This document shows, piece by piece, positions 1-12,229 of a stretch of DNA of 64,000 nt. The translations under genes and the position numbers were made by a program. Location of the stretch: NCBI GenBank assembly GCA_034440615.1, contig JAOTOM010004632.1, positions 1 through 64,000 of the forward strand. Reading direction: 5' to 3'. The notes below the pieces were generated by a model that saw only the letters and a list, made by a program, of their open reading frames with translations, did no database searches and had not been told where the DNA came from. Every line of letters begins with the position of its first letter. Position 1 is the stretch's first letter. The stretch is from Ashinkailepas kermadecensis. Its lineage: Eukaryota; Arthropoda; Thecostraca; Neolepadidae.

Positions 1-514
1 ACAGAACAGCACAGCCAAGGCAGAGACTGAGGGGAGCAAGAGCCCCTCTTAGAAACAGGAGGCCCTGATAAATCCCTGACTGAACCCACAGGAAAAGGAG
101 AGGATGTCCTTTGACACACCTCGGCTGTCTCGGAAATCTTAGGAAACAGCGGTTTTAAATTTGCCTTCAGTGTCCTTTCTCTAAACTTACTTCCAATAAA
201 TTATTTCATGTTTATCATGTATATTTATTCATTTTTAAATGCCACCCATCTTTCCATATATTATTTGCCACAAGTAAAGGTTGTTTATCTCAATGATTTG
301 AAAAAGCCACCATGCCCATAGTAATGTCAAGTTACTCCATTTTTCTACTTTGGAAAGCATGAAGCAGACTTGAAACAAGGTAGTAGCTGTACATGAAATA
401 TGCTTTTGAATGCATACTTTTCACACACAAAAATATCCATAGAACTGTGCTATAAGGTATTTTTTGGACTCGTATATTTTCCCAATATACCATTTATGAC
501 AGTGATTAAGCTAG
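1..514. other. unassigned AT-rich sequence
   Basis: No coding signal, RNA gene or clear repeat seen on either strand. The composition resembles the adjoining TTAGG-rich repeat, so it may be partly repeat-derived. Confidence 0.3.
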
Positions 515-895
515 TGTGACCACTCATTTCCTCTCAAAATCCTTACTATTCAGCTGGAAAGGAAATTAACACAAATAAAGTGGCTTTGAGTTAGGTAACA
601 TGGCATATAAAGGTGTAAAAATAAAATGTAAGATACGCATTTCCTAACCTATCTTAACATTAATTAAAAAAGAACATGATCTCCCACAATCAATTTGTTT
701 TTTGTCTTCAAAATTGACAACATAAAAACCCAATCTAACTGATTACTTTTTAATTGAAAAATCAAACCTTCCAAATGAAAAAAAAAGCACCTAACATAGC
801 CAAGCCTAACCCCTTTGTTTGCTTTCTGGAGGTAACATGTGTAAAACATGTCCTGTGAGTACCTTAAAGCACAATAATAAGCTCTCTTGCATTAA
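515..895 (+). repeat. TTAGG-rich dispersed repeat, copy a
   Basis: One end carries the word GGCTTTGAGTTAGGTAACAT. The other carries a stretch reading ACCTTAAAGCACAATAAT. Both words recur at 13.25-13.5, 14.8-15.4 and 51.6-52.1 kb, with CCTAACC-type pentamers between them. This is a dispersed, non-coding family of roughly 0.4-0.5 kb. Copies occur in both orientations; its class is not recognised. Confidence 0.6.
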
Positions 896-2390
896 TTATC
901 ATCAATGTTTCCTAAAATGGGTATGGCTAGATTTGTCCATTCTACAGAAGCGCGGCATACCACAGAGAGGAATTTAAGGACATCCCGATAAATTTTTTGG
1001 CCAAGCAAAAACCATACATGTGCTAGCCTCGGAAATGCATTGGTTCATATACTAAGAATCCAAATGTATAATAATATACCAATTTGTGTTCGTTGAGGGG
1101 TACAGACTCACTAAAAAAAATTTAATCGGGCACTGCCATTGGAAAAAAAACAATTATTCAATTCAGTCATAGCTGGTCACATTTAGAGATAGCCAACATC
1201 TCCTCGCACTCTTCCTACCGAACTTCCTTGTCACTTGCAGGGCTGGATATCTCTCACAAAGTCAGGGGATCCAAGTCCCGAGCCCATACCCATGGGGTCC
1301 AGACCCCATACCAACCTGGGGTCTCCAGGCATGAGTACTTGCCTACCGACTATGAGGAACATGAACAATATTATGAGCCAAAGATCAGACCAAACATTTG
1401 GTCAGACTAAGCCTGGTTTTGAATTGGGACCAGTTTAACATACCAGTACAAATTGGATGCATTGGAAGATCCAGAGTTGGTTTGGAGTTGCTCAGTGGGG
1501 CGAAGCAAAACTAATTCTCAGATTTGTTTTAATATTTTTTCACAAGCTTCTAACTCCTTGAATTTGGCATCAAATGTTTCTAGTTTTGCATACATTGTCT
1601 ACCATGGACCAATTCTGCTCCAAAGTAGGCTGTGTGTGGGAGAGGGGGGGGGGAGGATAGCTGAGAAGGACCACATCAAAGCCCAGTCTTAGCCCACCGT
1701 TCCTGAACGCTCTTAGTTGAGCAGAATTTCTCACCTCTCCTACCCATCCATGCAGGTGGGAAACTTGCTCCTACCCCATAATGTTGCACAATCCCTTAAT
1801 TTCAGGGATTAATGGAAAGTTTTCGTGTGAAAGATGTTCTGATGTAGCCCGAAAGTGAACTTGCACACAATTTCCTCTGACGGTACAATGCACTCCACAT
1901 AAACGTTTTAGTTCATCTTGCGAAGGCTGTATGCCCTGCGCTTCGTATGAAACGAACGCGCAAAATATGGCGATATTTGGCAGAGGTTGGCCACACTCAC
2001 ACGTATTTCAGATTAGTGATAGAGCTGTTCCAAATTGAATATGTAAATCTTAACTAAAATTTCCACGATAATTACGAATCACCAATGAATGTTTTATGTC
2101 CACTTCTTAATTTTGTGATTTTCCAGTGGATAAGAGCATAGCTATGTACGAAAAATAACACAAAAAATATATTTCAGCTCTACTCAGGTGAGGCATGGCC
2201 TTAAGTGCCTTAGTGGGCGGACCGCCCCTGCTACAGACACCAGTTATAGCTGGCGTCTCTCGACACCAGCGACATTTCTGCCGACACTGGACCTAAAACT
2301 GAAGACATTGCTGGTGCTGCCAATGCCAACTAGTGTTGCGAACAAAGTCTGTGCTGCTGCGGACACCAGATAAGCTACCGTAGCAGTTGG
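896..2390. other. no identifiable feature
   Basis: Only short chance open frames and a G-rich run near 1,645. Degenerate precursors of the following 19-bp satellite start to appear near 2,190. Confidence 0.3.
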
Positions 2391-3337
2391 TCAGCGTTGC
2401 CACCGACACGGACTGCCGTTACTGACACTGACCGATGTTAGCGACACTGACTGGCGTTACAGACACTGCTGTGTGTCACCAACACTGACTGCCGTTACTG
2501 ACACTGACCGGTGTCACTGACACTGACTGCGGCTACAGACATTGTCCGGTGTCAACCGACACTGACCGGTGTTCCCGAAACGGGTCTGTGCCACCAACAC
2601 TGATCGATGTAACCGACACTGACTGCCGTTATGGACACTGACCTATGTTACCGACACGGGCCGGTGTTACCGACACTGACTGCCGTTATGGACACTGACC
2701 TATGTTACCGACACGGGTCGGTGTTACCGACACTGACTGCCGTTATGGACACTGACCTATGTTACCGACACGGGTCGGTGTTACCGACACTGACTGCCGT
2801 TACGGATACTGACCGGTGTCGCCGACACTGACTGCCGCTATCGACACTGATCTGTGCTACCGACACGGGTCGGTGTCACCGACACTGGCTGCTGTTACAG
2901 ATACTGACCGGTGTTACCGACACTGGTCGGTGTCACCGACACTGATCGACGTTATCGACACTGACTGCTGTTACCGACACTGACTGCCGTTATCGACACT
3001 GACTGCCGTTATCGACACTGACTGCCGTTATCGACACTGACTGCCGTTATCGACACTGACTGCCGTTATCGACACTGACTGCCGTTATCGACACTGACTG
3101 CCGTTACCGACACTGACTGCCGTTATCGACACTGACTGCCGTTATCGACACTGACTGCCGTTACCGACACTGACTGCCGTTATCGACACTGACTGCCGTT
3201 ATCGACACTGACTGCCGTTATCGACACTGACTGCCGTTATCGACACTGACTGCCGTTATCGACACTGACTGCCGTTATCGACACTGACTGCCGTTATCGA
3301 CACTGACTGCCGTTATCGACACTGACTGCCGTTATCG
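2391..3337. repeat. 19-bp satellite with 57-bp higher-order unit
   Basis: Tandem 19-bp monomers built on GACACTGACTGCCGTTATC. The left part (2,391-2,950) is diverged. From about 2,631 to 2,810 three monomer variants form a 57-bp higher-order unit, which creates a spurious 19-residue periodic reading frame. From about 2,960 to 3,337 the array is nearly pure monomer, about 20 copies, with only T/C changes at one site (GTTATC or GTTACC). The gradient from diverged edge to homogeneous core is typical of satellite growth by unequal exchange. Confidence 0.9.
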
Positions 3338-3367
3338 ACACCGGTGCGTCGCTCTGCCAGCTCAGTC

Positions 3368-5135
3368 GACCAGCATGACAGATACCAGCTGAGTATCCCC
3401 ATCCTGTCCTCCATACCATCTGTGCAGCGTGCCACGACCAGCATGACAGATACCAGCTGAGTATCCCCATCCTGTCCTCCATACCATCTGTGCAGCGTGC
3501 CACGACCAGCATGACAGATACCAGCTGAGTATCCCCATCCTGTCCTCCATACCATCTGTGCAGCGTGCCACGACCAGCATGACAGATACCAGCTGAGTAT
3601 CCCCATCCTGTCCTCCATACCATCTGTGCAGCGTGCCACGACCAGCATGACAGATACCAGCTGAGTATCCCCATCCTGTCCTCCATACCATCTGTGCAGC
3701 GTGCCACGACCAGCATGACAGATACCAGCTGAGTATCCCCATCCTGTCCTCCATACCATCTGTGCAGCGTGCCACGACCAGCATGACAGATACCAGCTGA
3801 GTATCCCCATCCTGTCCTCCATACCATCTGTGCAGCGTGCCACGACCAGCATGACAGATACCAGCTGAGTATCCCCATCCTGTCCTCCATACCATCTGTG
3901 CAGCGTGCCACGACCAGCATGACAGATACCAGCTGAGTATCCCCATCCTGTCCTCCATACCATCTGTGCAGCGTGCCACGACCAGCATGACAGATACCAG
4001 CTGAGTATCCCCATCTTGTCCTCCATACCATCTGTGCAGCGTGCCACGACCAGCATGACAGATACCAGCTGAGTATCCCCATCCTGTCCTCCATACCATC
4101 TGTGCAGCGTGCCACGACCAGCATGACAGATACCAGCTGAGTATCCCCATCCTGTCCTCCATACCATCTGTGCAGCGTGCCACGACCAGCATGACAGATA
4201 CCAGCTGAGTATCCCCATCCTGTCCTCCATACCATCTGTGCAGCGTGCCACGACCAGCATGACAGATACCAGCTGAGTATCCCCATCCTGTCCTCCATAC
4301 CATCTGTGCAGCGTGCCACGACCAGCATGACAGATACCAGCTGAGTATCCCCATCCTGTCCTCCATACCATCTGTGCAGCGTGCCACGACCAGCATGACA
4401 GATACCAGCTGAGTATCCCCATCCTGTCCTCCATACCATCTGTGCAGCGTGCCACGACCAGCATGACAGATACCAGCTGAGAATCCCCATCCTGTCCTCC
4501 ATACCATCTGTGCAGCGTGCCACGACCAGCATGACAGATACCAGCTGAGTATCCCCATCCTGTCCTCCATACCATCTGTGCAGCGTGCCACGACCAGCAT
4601 GACAGATACCAGCTGAGAATCCCCATCCTGTCCTCCATACCATCTGTGCAGCGTGCCACGACCAGCATGACAGATACCAGCTGAGTATCCCCATCCTGTC
4701 CTCCATACCATCTGTGCAGCGTGCCACGACCAGCATGACAGATACCAGCTGAGAATCCCCATCCTGTCCTCCATACCATCTGTGCAGCGTGCCACGACCA
4801 GCATGACAGATACCAGCTGAGTATCCCCATCCTGTCCTCCATACCATCTGTGCAGCGTGCCACGACCAGCATGACAGATACCAGCTGAGTATCCCCATCC
4901 TGTCCTCCATACCATCTGTGCAGCGTGCCACGACCAGCATGACAGATACCAGCTGAGTATCCCCATCCTGTCCTCCATACCATCTGTGCAGCGTGCCACG
5001 ACCAGCATGACAGATACCAGCTGAGTATCCCCATCCTGTCCTCCATACCATCTGTGCAGCGTGCCACGACCAGCATGACAGATACCAGCTGAGAATCCCC
5101 ATCCTGTCCTCCATACCATATGTACAGCGTGCTGG
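3368..5135. repeat. 68-bp satellite, 26 near-identical copies
   Basis: Copies start at 3,368 and repeat exactly every 68 bp through 5,068 (25 intervals, 26 copies). Differences are few: GAGTATCC versus GAGAATCC (variant copies at 4,481, 4,617, 4,753 and 5,093), one CCTGTC to CTTGTC change near 4,014, and a diverged last copy. The minus strand is free of stops in all three frames because 68 is not a multiple of three and the unit lacks stops. This produces open frames of over 600 codons that are not evidence of a gene. The array adjoins the 19-bp satellite across a 30-bp junction. Confidence 0.93.
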
Positions 5136-5310
5136 TGACAAAATGCACAACACAGTGCAGACACACGCTGCCTCCTCTCCATTGGGAAACAGTGTTGCTT
5201 GTGGCTCTTTTTCGACTTTGACTGTGGTATGATCAATAGCCACAACCAAGTTTTCTCTCCAGTTTCCTGGTGATATAGTCAGTGGAGTTCTAATAAGGAT
5301 ACAGAGCATT
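5136..5310 (-). pseudogene. possible PIF/Harbinger transposase scrap beside the 68-bp array
   Basis: On the minus strand the unique flank encodes a stretch containing AIDHTTVKVEKEP, followed by GEEAACVC, and then runs directly into the satellite. The D-x-T-x-V pattern with a downstream Pro resembles the first catalytic Asp region of PIF/Harbinger (DDE_Tnp_4) transposases. The satellite unit itself reads VSVMLVVARC, which could be the following beta-strand region. Known: those families have G-[AV]-[IV]-D-x-T-H-[IV] there. Inference: the satellite may have been amplified from a transposase segment. The match is short and may be chance. Confidence 0.25.
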
Positions 5311-6746
5311 CACAGCTCCTTGGCTTTCCTGCAGTCGCATATCACAACACACGCGGGAGGAGGCTGGGTGAGATGGGACGACGACATTTTCTGCCGTCAA
5401 AACGTCTTCTGATGAAATGCCTAGTGAACTTAGAAAAGTAATTGGCGTTTCACTCGGAAATGCAACGAACATAAATAGTTCGATCTATTTTCCAACTCTT
5501 TTGCATACAGTAAAAGGAAGAGATGGACCGGAGATGCGAACTCTTTTACGAGTCGAGCGAGCCCTCCGGGCAGCCAGTTATTTCACATCTTAATCGCCGC
5601 ATAAAACCCGGCCAATCGGTTTGATCGAACTCGCTCACATATATGTGCTCGATATACGGCCTCGGTAAGCTCATTCTGGTTTTACATCAGCTTGGCGCTG
5701 GCTTCGGCTCGTTTAATCCGCGCGTCATTGGAGTCGGCATCTGAACCCCACTGGGGGGGGGGGGGAGATTCTGCCCCTCCCCACACTTAGCTGGAAATGT
5801 TAAGGGACGATTTCGTTGCTTGTGATGGCAAACCACCAAGCTGACCGAGATGAACTCAGAGAAGTGAAGTATATCGACCGAAGTGTTACATATGACGTCG
5901 CAGGCCAGTCAAAGCCTTACAACTTGACCTACTTGGCGAAATTTCTATTTTAATCGAGCATAGAGGCGCAACCAAGGGGGGAACGGGGGATCGGCCAACC
6001 GCACTTTGCAGCAAAAAATACACTAGGTCAAGGAAGAAATTTAAAGATTTTTCACCACGAAAAAACATTTTTTTTGGCGAGCCGAAAGCGTTCTCTGTTT
6101 CATGATATTTTGTTGGTTTGGCCCCCCTTAAGAACATCCTGGCTGCGCAACTGGTCGAGCATCATAAAACTAAGCAGCGCAGAGGCCGAATTTTGATGCC
6201 ATCATGCGCGCTACATCCTAAGATATCCGAGAAAGGCATTCAAGGGTAGAGATAAGACCGCGGTCATGGTGGGTCACCTGGTATTATGAAGGTTAAATAT
6301 TTAATCTGGTCTTATACCAATGCAGTGCATCTTATTACGACAAAATTGTGCCAGAAACTCGACAGAAGCAATACAAAAACTTGTCTTTGCACATGAAGAT
6401 AATGAAGAAATATTTTTGACATTTCTTAGGATTTTTCCCAAGAGCACAGTAGAAAGTGTTACAAGATTTCAAACGTCAGCAGGCCAGTGTCACGGATGCT
6501 GGCTCCATAATGACAGCAAATTGTGCGACGAAGACTCGGAACACTCAAATTCTTACAATACTGAGACCAGCAATGGACATTTATAACGCCATATCTCAAT
6601 CATTTTGAAACCTATTGACTTGAAATTTGCCATGAATATTCACAATCTGGGTCTTAATCAAACTTTTCAGTTCTTGGAAAAGTCATGCTTTTGCTAAAAG
6701 TCTAAAAACTTGCGAAATATCTAATACAAACTTTTTTCTTTAAATT
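5311..6746. other. no supported feature
   Basis: Contains a run of ten or more G near 5,755 and scattered short open frames on both strands, including 88 codons at 6,320-6,586 (plus). None has a recognisable domain. Confidence 0.3.
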
Positions 6747-7022
6747 TTATGGAATTTCAGAACCACGCTGGGTCAATACCCATAATTCCGACATAGCAGC
6801 ATTATTGCCTGTTAAATCTGCTATCCAGTGGACCAAACCGATTGTTAATGTTGTCCTTCCTTGATATTTAGCGTTTTTTTCTCTACATCCTTCATTTCTG
6901 TGAAAAATCCCTGTAGATGATGTCACTATGACGTCGCTCACACCCAACCCATAGTGAGCTAAAATTCCATTTTTGGCCACAAGTTGTAGAATGGATGTGC
7001 GAACACGTACAGAACATTTCAC
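6747..7022 (-). other. unrecognised 91-codon open frame
   Basis: An open frame with balanced amino-acid composition, containing HYGLGVSDVIVTSSTG and later LVHWIADLTGNNAAMSEL. I do not recognise it. It could be a degraded transposon exon or chance. No start context, splice sites or paralogue elsewhere in the window supports a gene. Confidence 0.2.
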
Positions 7023-7469
7023 GCCGATGTCACCACGCGTTTCCGAGTTATTAAGAAAATTCGCCAGGAGGCAGATTCTGTCGCTCCCCCGGCGGAGCGA
7101 GGGTTAACGTTCGCCAGACCGGGGGTCGAGGAGGACTCTCGAGAGCTCCGTTGAGTTTTTCTTTCAGGGGTAACAGCCAAATGAACAGATGCATGACACG
7201 AAAATCTAAGTACCTTCACATACCTGTTCCTTGTATATCGTACAAATTTCACGAACTTCGCGAATTTCAAGCCCCTTCTCACCATATATCACCATAGGCT
7301 TCATATTCAATTTTAAAATGCTAGGGGAACGCTTCCCCGCCCTTCTGTCTGCCCCCGTTGTGCGGGGAACAGAAAATTGCATTTCGGTCATCTCAAATTG
7401 TGTGGTCAATAACATTATCATTATTCGCCTCCCACCACTCTACCTCACAGCACTAGGCACATCACACAT

Positions 7470-7722
<253 letters not shown>

Positions 7723-9144
7723 AGAGCCATACTTTGTTTCATCGACCCGACCCTGGGTAGGGCATTATATATATATTTTTTGGTTATTCTTAACTTCTGC
7801 ACAATCGAAGGTACGTGGTTCATGTGAAATGTTTCAATTAAGGGAGTCTGGGCACTCCATCACCACTTCATACATTACGCCACCAACGTAAGGCTGAATT
7901 TAAGGTAAGAAGCCTCAGAAACCCTCTTACCCTTGTTTAATATCGGCGTCTTCACCCAGATGGTCATCCCGCAAACATCGCGGGCAGAATCAGGTGAGAG
8001 AATGTGGCGCGGGATGAATCGCTATAAATGAATTGAACATCTCCAGACCATTTCGGCTCGAATTGAGAAAGAGCAAAAATCAAATGCTAACTGACTCATT
8101 GGCATATGGTTTATCTCACGCACTTGAAGCTTTAACTTCAGGTCATTTGGTGGATTTGCAGGTCATGTGAATGGAAACTATTTGATGCAAATAGGTTATT
8201 TTTGGTCATGCTTTGCTTGTAGCGAACCATGCGATCAAAGTACTGGATACAGAGCTCGAGATGGATGTCAACGTATATCCCACCACTGGATCAACCTTTT
8301 GCGGCCTATATGGCCTGTGCTGGTGCATAGGTTACCATCCAGGTCGGGTTAAACGTTGCTGATTTCTAAAATGTGTGGAACTTCTCCAGAAAATGATCAA
8401 AAATAATATGATTAGTGTTCTCTAGTGGAAAAGGTGTGCTGCATTTTAATTCAACACCCATTCGATACGTATTCACTGAATTAAATTCAGGACGCAAAAA
8501 CACATTTGAATGCATTTAAAATTAACAGGTCAACTCAAATCAACCAAGGTCAGTGACTTTAGATAACTCTGCAAGTGCACTGTGTTGTATCGTGTTCCGA
8601 TGGTTGACAAACACCCGAATGTACCAAACTAAAAACATGTACAGAAGGAAAAGCTGCAAAACTACTATTTCGATTCATTTTTATAAAACATGCATCTAGC
8701 TATGATCTGCGATTAAGGTCATAGAGCGTTAAGATTTGTGCACTGGGAATAAACAGATGTTCGAGCAGCGAACCAAATTACATACGCATGCGACAAACCG
8801 TCTGGAACTACCGCTGGGAAAGTGTCGTGGATGGGGTGGGGGAGCTGGTGAAGGCATCCACCCCTCAAGTGCGGGCGAGGGTTAATATATCTGGATTTTT
8901 AATCGCTTGGGTTTCGAATCATTATCATGGAGTGCTGAATTTCTGAACTAATCCACACCAAGACTATTCTTCGCCATTTCTGTGTGTTGAGACTTTCGGT
9001 AAGCTGCATGATTGGTGAAAAAAGAAAGGATTTTGGTGTTTCATCCCTATGAGGAATACAAATGAATTCCCTTTTGAGCCTGTGAAAGCACACACTGTAC
9101 AGTGTAGCATAACACTTCGCTTCAATGTGTGAATTACTGCGGGC
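7723..9144. other. no identifiable feature
   Basis: Unique-looking sequence without coding signal, RNA gene or repeat that I could recognise. Confidence 0.3.
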
Positions 9145-9484
9145 CTTGTAGTCAGGGGTGTCGATTTTTGAAAAACATTGGGGGGGCCGAAGTGCCAAAA
9201 CACTAGACACCCCCCCCCCAAAAAAAAAACTCGTCGGATTTAGCCCACTATATTTTCAGATCTCAGAAATTCTGATTTCTTATTCGACGATGTGTATGTT
9301 TATGTTTATTCAGCATCCTCACCGACGGGGAAAATCGCCCAATAACTGGTGAAGTCACATAATTAAAAGAGCAGTGCTCAGTACATTTCAACATAACTCT
9401 TGGTTGGTCATTGGTTCTACGACACGTCGACCGTTGTGTCATATAGCGTCGCCAATCTCTCACGCCGATTGGTCGCGGGCGAAG

Positions 9485-9572
9485 AGTAGCGACAGGTGAG
9501 ACTCGAACTCACCAACATAACAACTCTGAGTAATAGCATGCGACTGCAGTGCCATATAGTAGGCTCGGATCT
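9485..9572 (-). repeat. tRNA-derived SINE head
   Basis: On the minus strand, GGTGAG-TTCGAGT-CTCACC forms a perfect T-arm (B-box-like core at 9,495-9,513). About 45 bases upstream lies TGGCACTGCAGTCGCATG, an A-box-like D-arm. The spacing is tRNA-like, but the anticodon stem is not convincing and the acceptor ends pair poorly. I therefore read it as the pol III promoter head of a tRNA-derived SINE rather than a functional tRNA. Its 3' extent is not determined. Confidence 0.5.
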
Positions 9573-9739
9573 ATCGTCACCGTCACCGTCAATGTTACCC
9601 TCCTCCTCACTCCACACACCAACAAACACACACCGGCTTAAATAAAAATACTTCAGCGATCAGATGCAGGCTAAAACACACCGGCATTGATGAAGCATCA
9701 GAGCACAGCAGACCTGAACGGTAATGACGATGGGTGAAA

Positions 9740-10823
9740 GTATTTCCTTGGTGCCTAACGTTAGGGAGGGGAATTTTTCCATTTAGTACGCCACTGCGGC
9801 TGCTCAACGTGTTTTTTTCCGCAGATTGCACGATCGAGAGTAGAAAGGCCCTTCGGATAATTTTATTTCGGGACCCATTCTTAATTTTCCGGTGCTCTGG
9901 TCGATTCGATGGAGTCTCCTTGAGGATTTTGTGGTGAAGTCTATTTTTATAAGCCCCCTGCAGGCTATTTTTGGAACCCGGTACGATTTTTCTGGCTCTC
10001 GGTGCGTTTTTTCCGGTGCCCAAACAGGTTTCTTTTCCGGCGTCCGACGACTTCTTATTTTGTGGATCCTTGACGCAATTTTTCCGTCCGCAAGGTGACA
10101 TTCCGGGTATATATTGGTACTTGGGAAGCCCGCTGCAACTCGTGGGGCTCCGGCACGACGTTTTGGCCCCAGTGAGATTTTCAAGAGAAGCGGCGCGAAT
10201 TTGTTTTTGTCTAAGTGCGATTTTTGGGGCCCCGTCGTCACTTGTTGGGATCCCTTGCGGTGGCTACGACACGTTTGTGGGGGCCCAACAAGTTGTGTGG
10301 GCTTTTGGAGCTATTGTTGAGATCCCAGATTGATTTTCCGTGTCCGGACTGTTTTTCATTTACCCGGCTTCATTTGTTGGGTGATCTCAACGAGACTTTT
10401 AGAGCCCCGGTGGGACCTATCAGGCCTCTGGCGTGATTTTCGGGGGCCCGGGTGATAATTCTTAATACCCCAGTCTCGGCGTGATTTTCAGGAGGCCCCG
10501 GCCCGACCGTTTGTGGCCCCCGTCGTGATTTTCTTGAATCCCGGCACGACTTGTTTGCGGCCCCAACGTGATTTTCAGGGGCCCAGGTGCAAACTTTTGA
10601 GGCCCCAGCGTCATTATCGGGGCCCCTGCGCTACGTTTGGGGGCCCCGAATGTGATTTTTCTGAGCCCCGGTGCGATTTTTGGTCGACCGAGTGAAATTC
10701 TTAGGGAGCATAGCGCATTTTTTTCCTAAGCTCGGCGGACTCTTGGGGGCCCCACAACCTATCAGGACGGGGGGGGGTGAGTGAACTTCCCACAATTCCC
10801 CCTCCCCATTCGGTATGTCACTG
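9740..10823 (-). repeat. GC-rich ~21-bp degenerate array with CAGTGGCGTA-type end, copy 1
   Basis: Between about 9,950 and 10,770 the sequence alternates GGCCCC-rich blocks with GTGATTTTC/ACGACTTTTT blocks. Successive GTGATTTT words fall at 10,481, 10,525, 10,568, 10,610 and 10,652, a ~42-44-bp dimer of ~21-bp monomers. The right edge (10,780-10,823) is the inverse of CAGTGACATACCGAATGGGG, matching the start of copy 3 at 37,011. Near 9,780 lies the inverse of CAGTGGCGTACTAAATGG, shared with copy 2 at 20,320. Reading frames here are artefacts. Confidence 0.75.
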
Positions 10824-12229
10824 TGCCATGCAATGATGCAACATAAGAATCCAGGAATAGTTCATCTGTTTCATCACACATGTGATTTCAACTCCCCAGT
10901 TATCCAGACAGTTTGAGGAAAGTCAAACATCTGCTACATGGATCAGCAAGGATGGATTGTAAGGCAACATGGATACCATGGAATTCCGGTCAGAGTAGTT
11001 ATGCTACAATACATACCTTCTTCAACACACTGCTTTGGAGAAGGATGAGCTCCTGAAGTTTGGCCAGGGTTGGAGTTGGAGGTGGATGGAGCAACACTGT
11101 GAAGGACATAACATATGGTTCAAGAGACTTGTTTCCATTAACAATACAGGGGATGAAGTAACATTTTCATTGACTTCTATGGTTTTCATTGGCTTCATTG
11201 ACTTCTATGGTGTCCTGAGTAAGCAGGACAATCGAGATGGGTTTCTGTTATATGCATTTTTTTTTTTTTTTTAAATAAGTTTCATCCGAGTTCCTGTTGG
11301 GCTGGCTTTATGAACCAAGGTCGGATTGCTAAGCAGAGCTTGTTGCGTGAACCCTGGCCCCACCACCCGATCCATTAATTCAAGTTAAACGGCAGAATTT
11401 TGACCGAAAGTTTAACGTGCCGTCAATGCACCGACAGAGCCGCCCGGTATAAACAATGTTATAATGTAGCTTTTATACCCCAGTGAGAATGGTATGGATT
11501 CACTCATCAGTGAATTTGCAAACATACTGATGTATCAGTTAACACCAATGCAGGGAGCTATGTGATCAACATGGTCTGTGCCCTAAAGCCCAAATAACTA
11601 AGTAACAATGCAGGGAATCTGCTGCATAACAGTTTGACCATAAATTAGCCATGATATATGGCATCATACTTCCCATGCTATTTACAATAGTGAGCTATAT
11701 TTTGTGTACAAACATCAGGACATTAGAAATGTTAATTAACGTTACACACATCAGTTCCTAACAAGTGTCAGCAATACATTTCCTTCATGTGCTTTAAACA
11801 TGATTCAAGAAAGCACTGTCATCGATTTTAAACTTGCAAAAAGAGTGGGCCGCCTGGCATTTTGAGTGCTATTTGAGTGAATTTGCTGTCTTGTTAGTGA
11901 ACTGACCACTTATTGAGATATATGTACTTTAACTTTGCCTGCTTCCATCATGAAAATTTGTCATTTTCCAATACATCAGAAATCATCAGAATAACTTCTT
12001 GTCTACAAACCGGTGTATGCATGTCTATGAATTTCTCATATTTATTAACACAAATGATGTAGATCTGATCTGCAAATTTATAACTCAGAAAATATTATCA
12101 GCACAGGATTCCATTCCTGAAAATATTGTACTTTCAAAATGTTATTGTTCTTTGTGAACCAATAAGTGCAATGCTCTCATGCAGCATGCAGATGGAGGTT
12201 CATCACGTACACCAGGTAGCACAAAAAGA
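10824..12229. other. no identifiable feature
   Basis: AT-rich sequence inside the putative 8.4-kb element. A T16-18 run lies near 11,258. No gene is supported. Confidence 0.3.

Noticed and set aside
3294..5309. Minus-strand open frames of 617-671 codons
   Set aside because: They are the 68-bp satellite read in three registers, with no domain and no start context.
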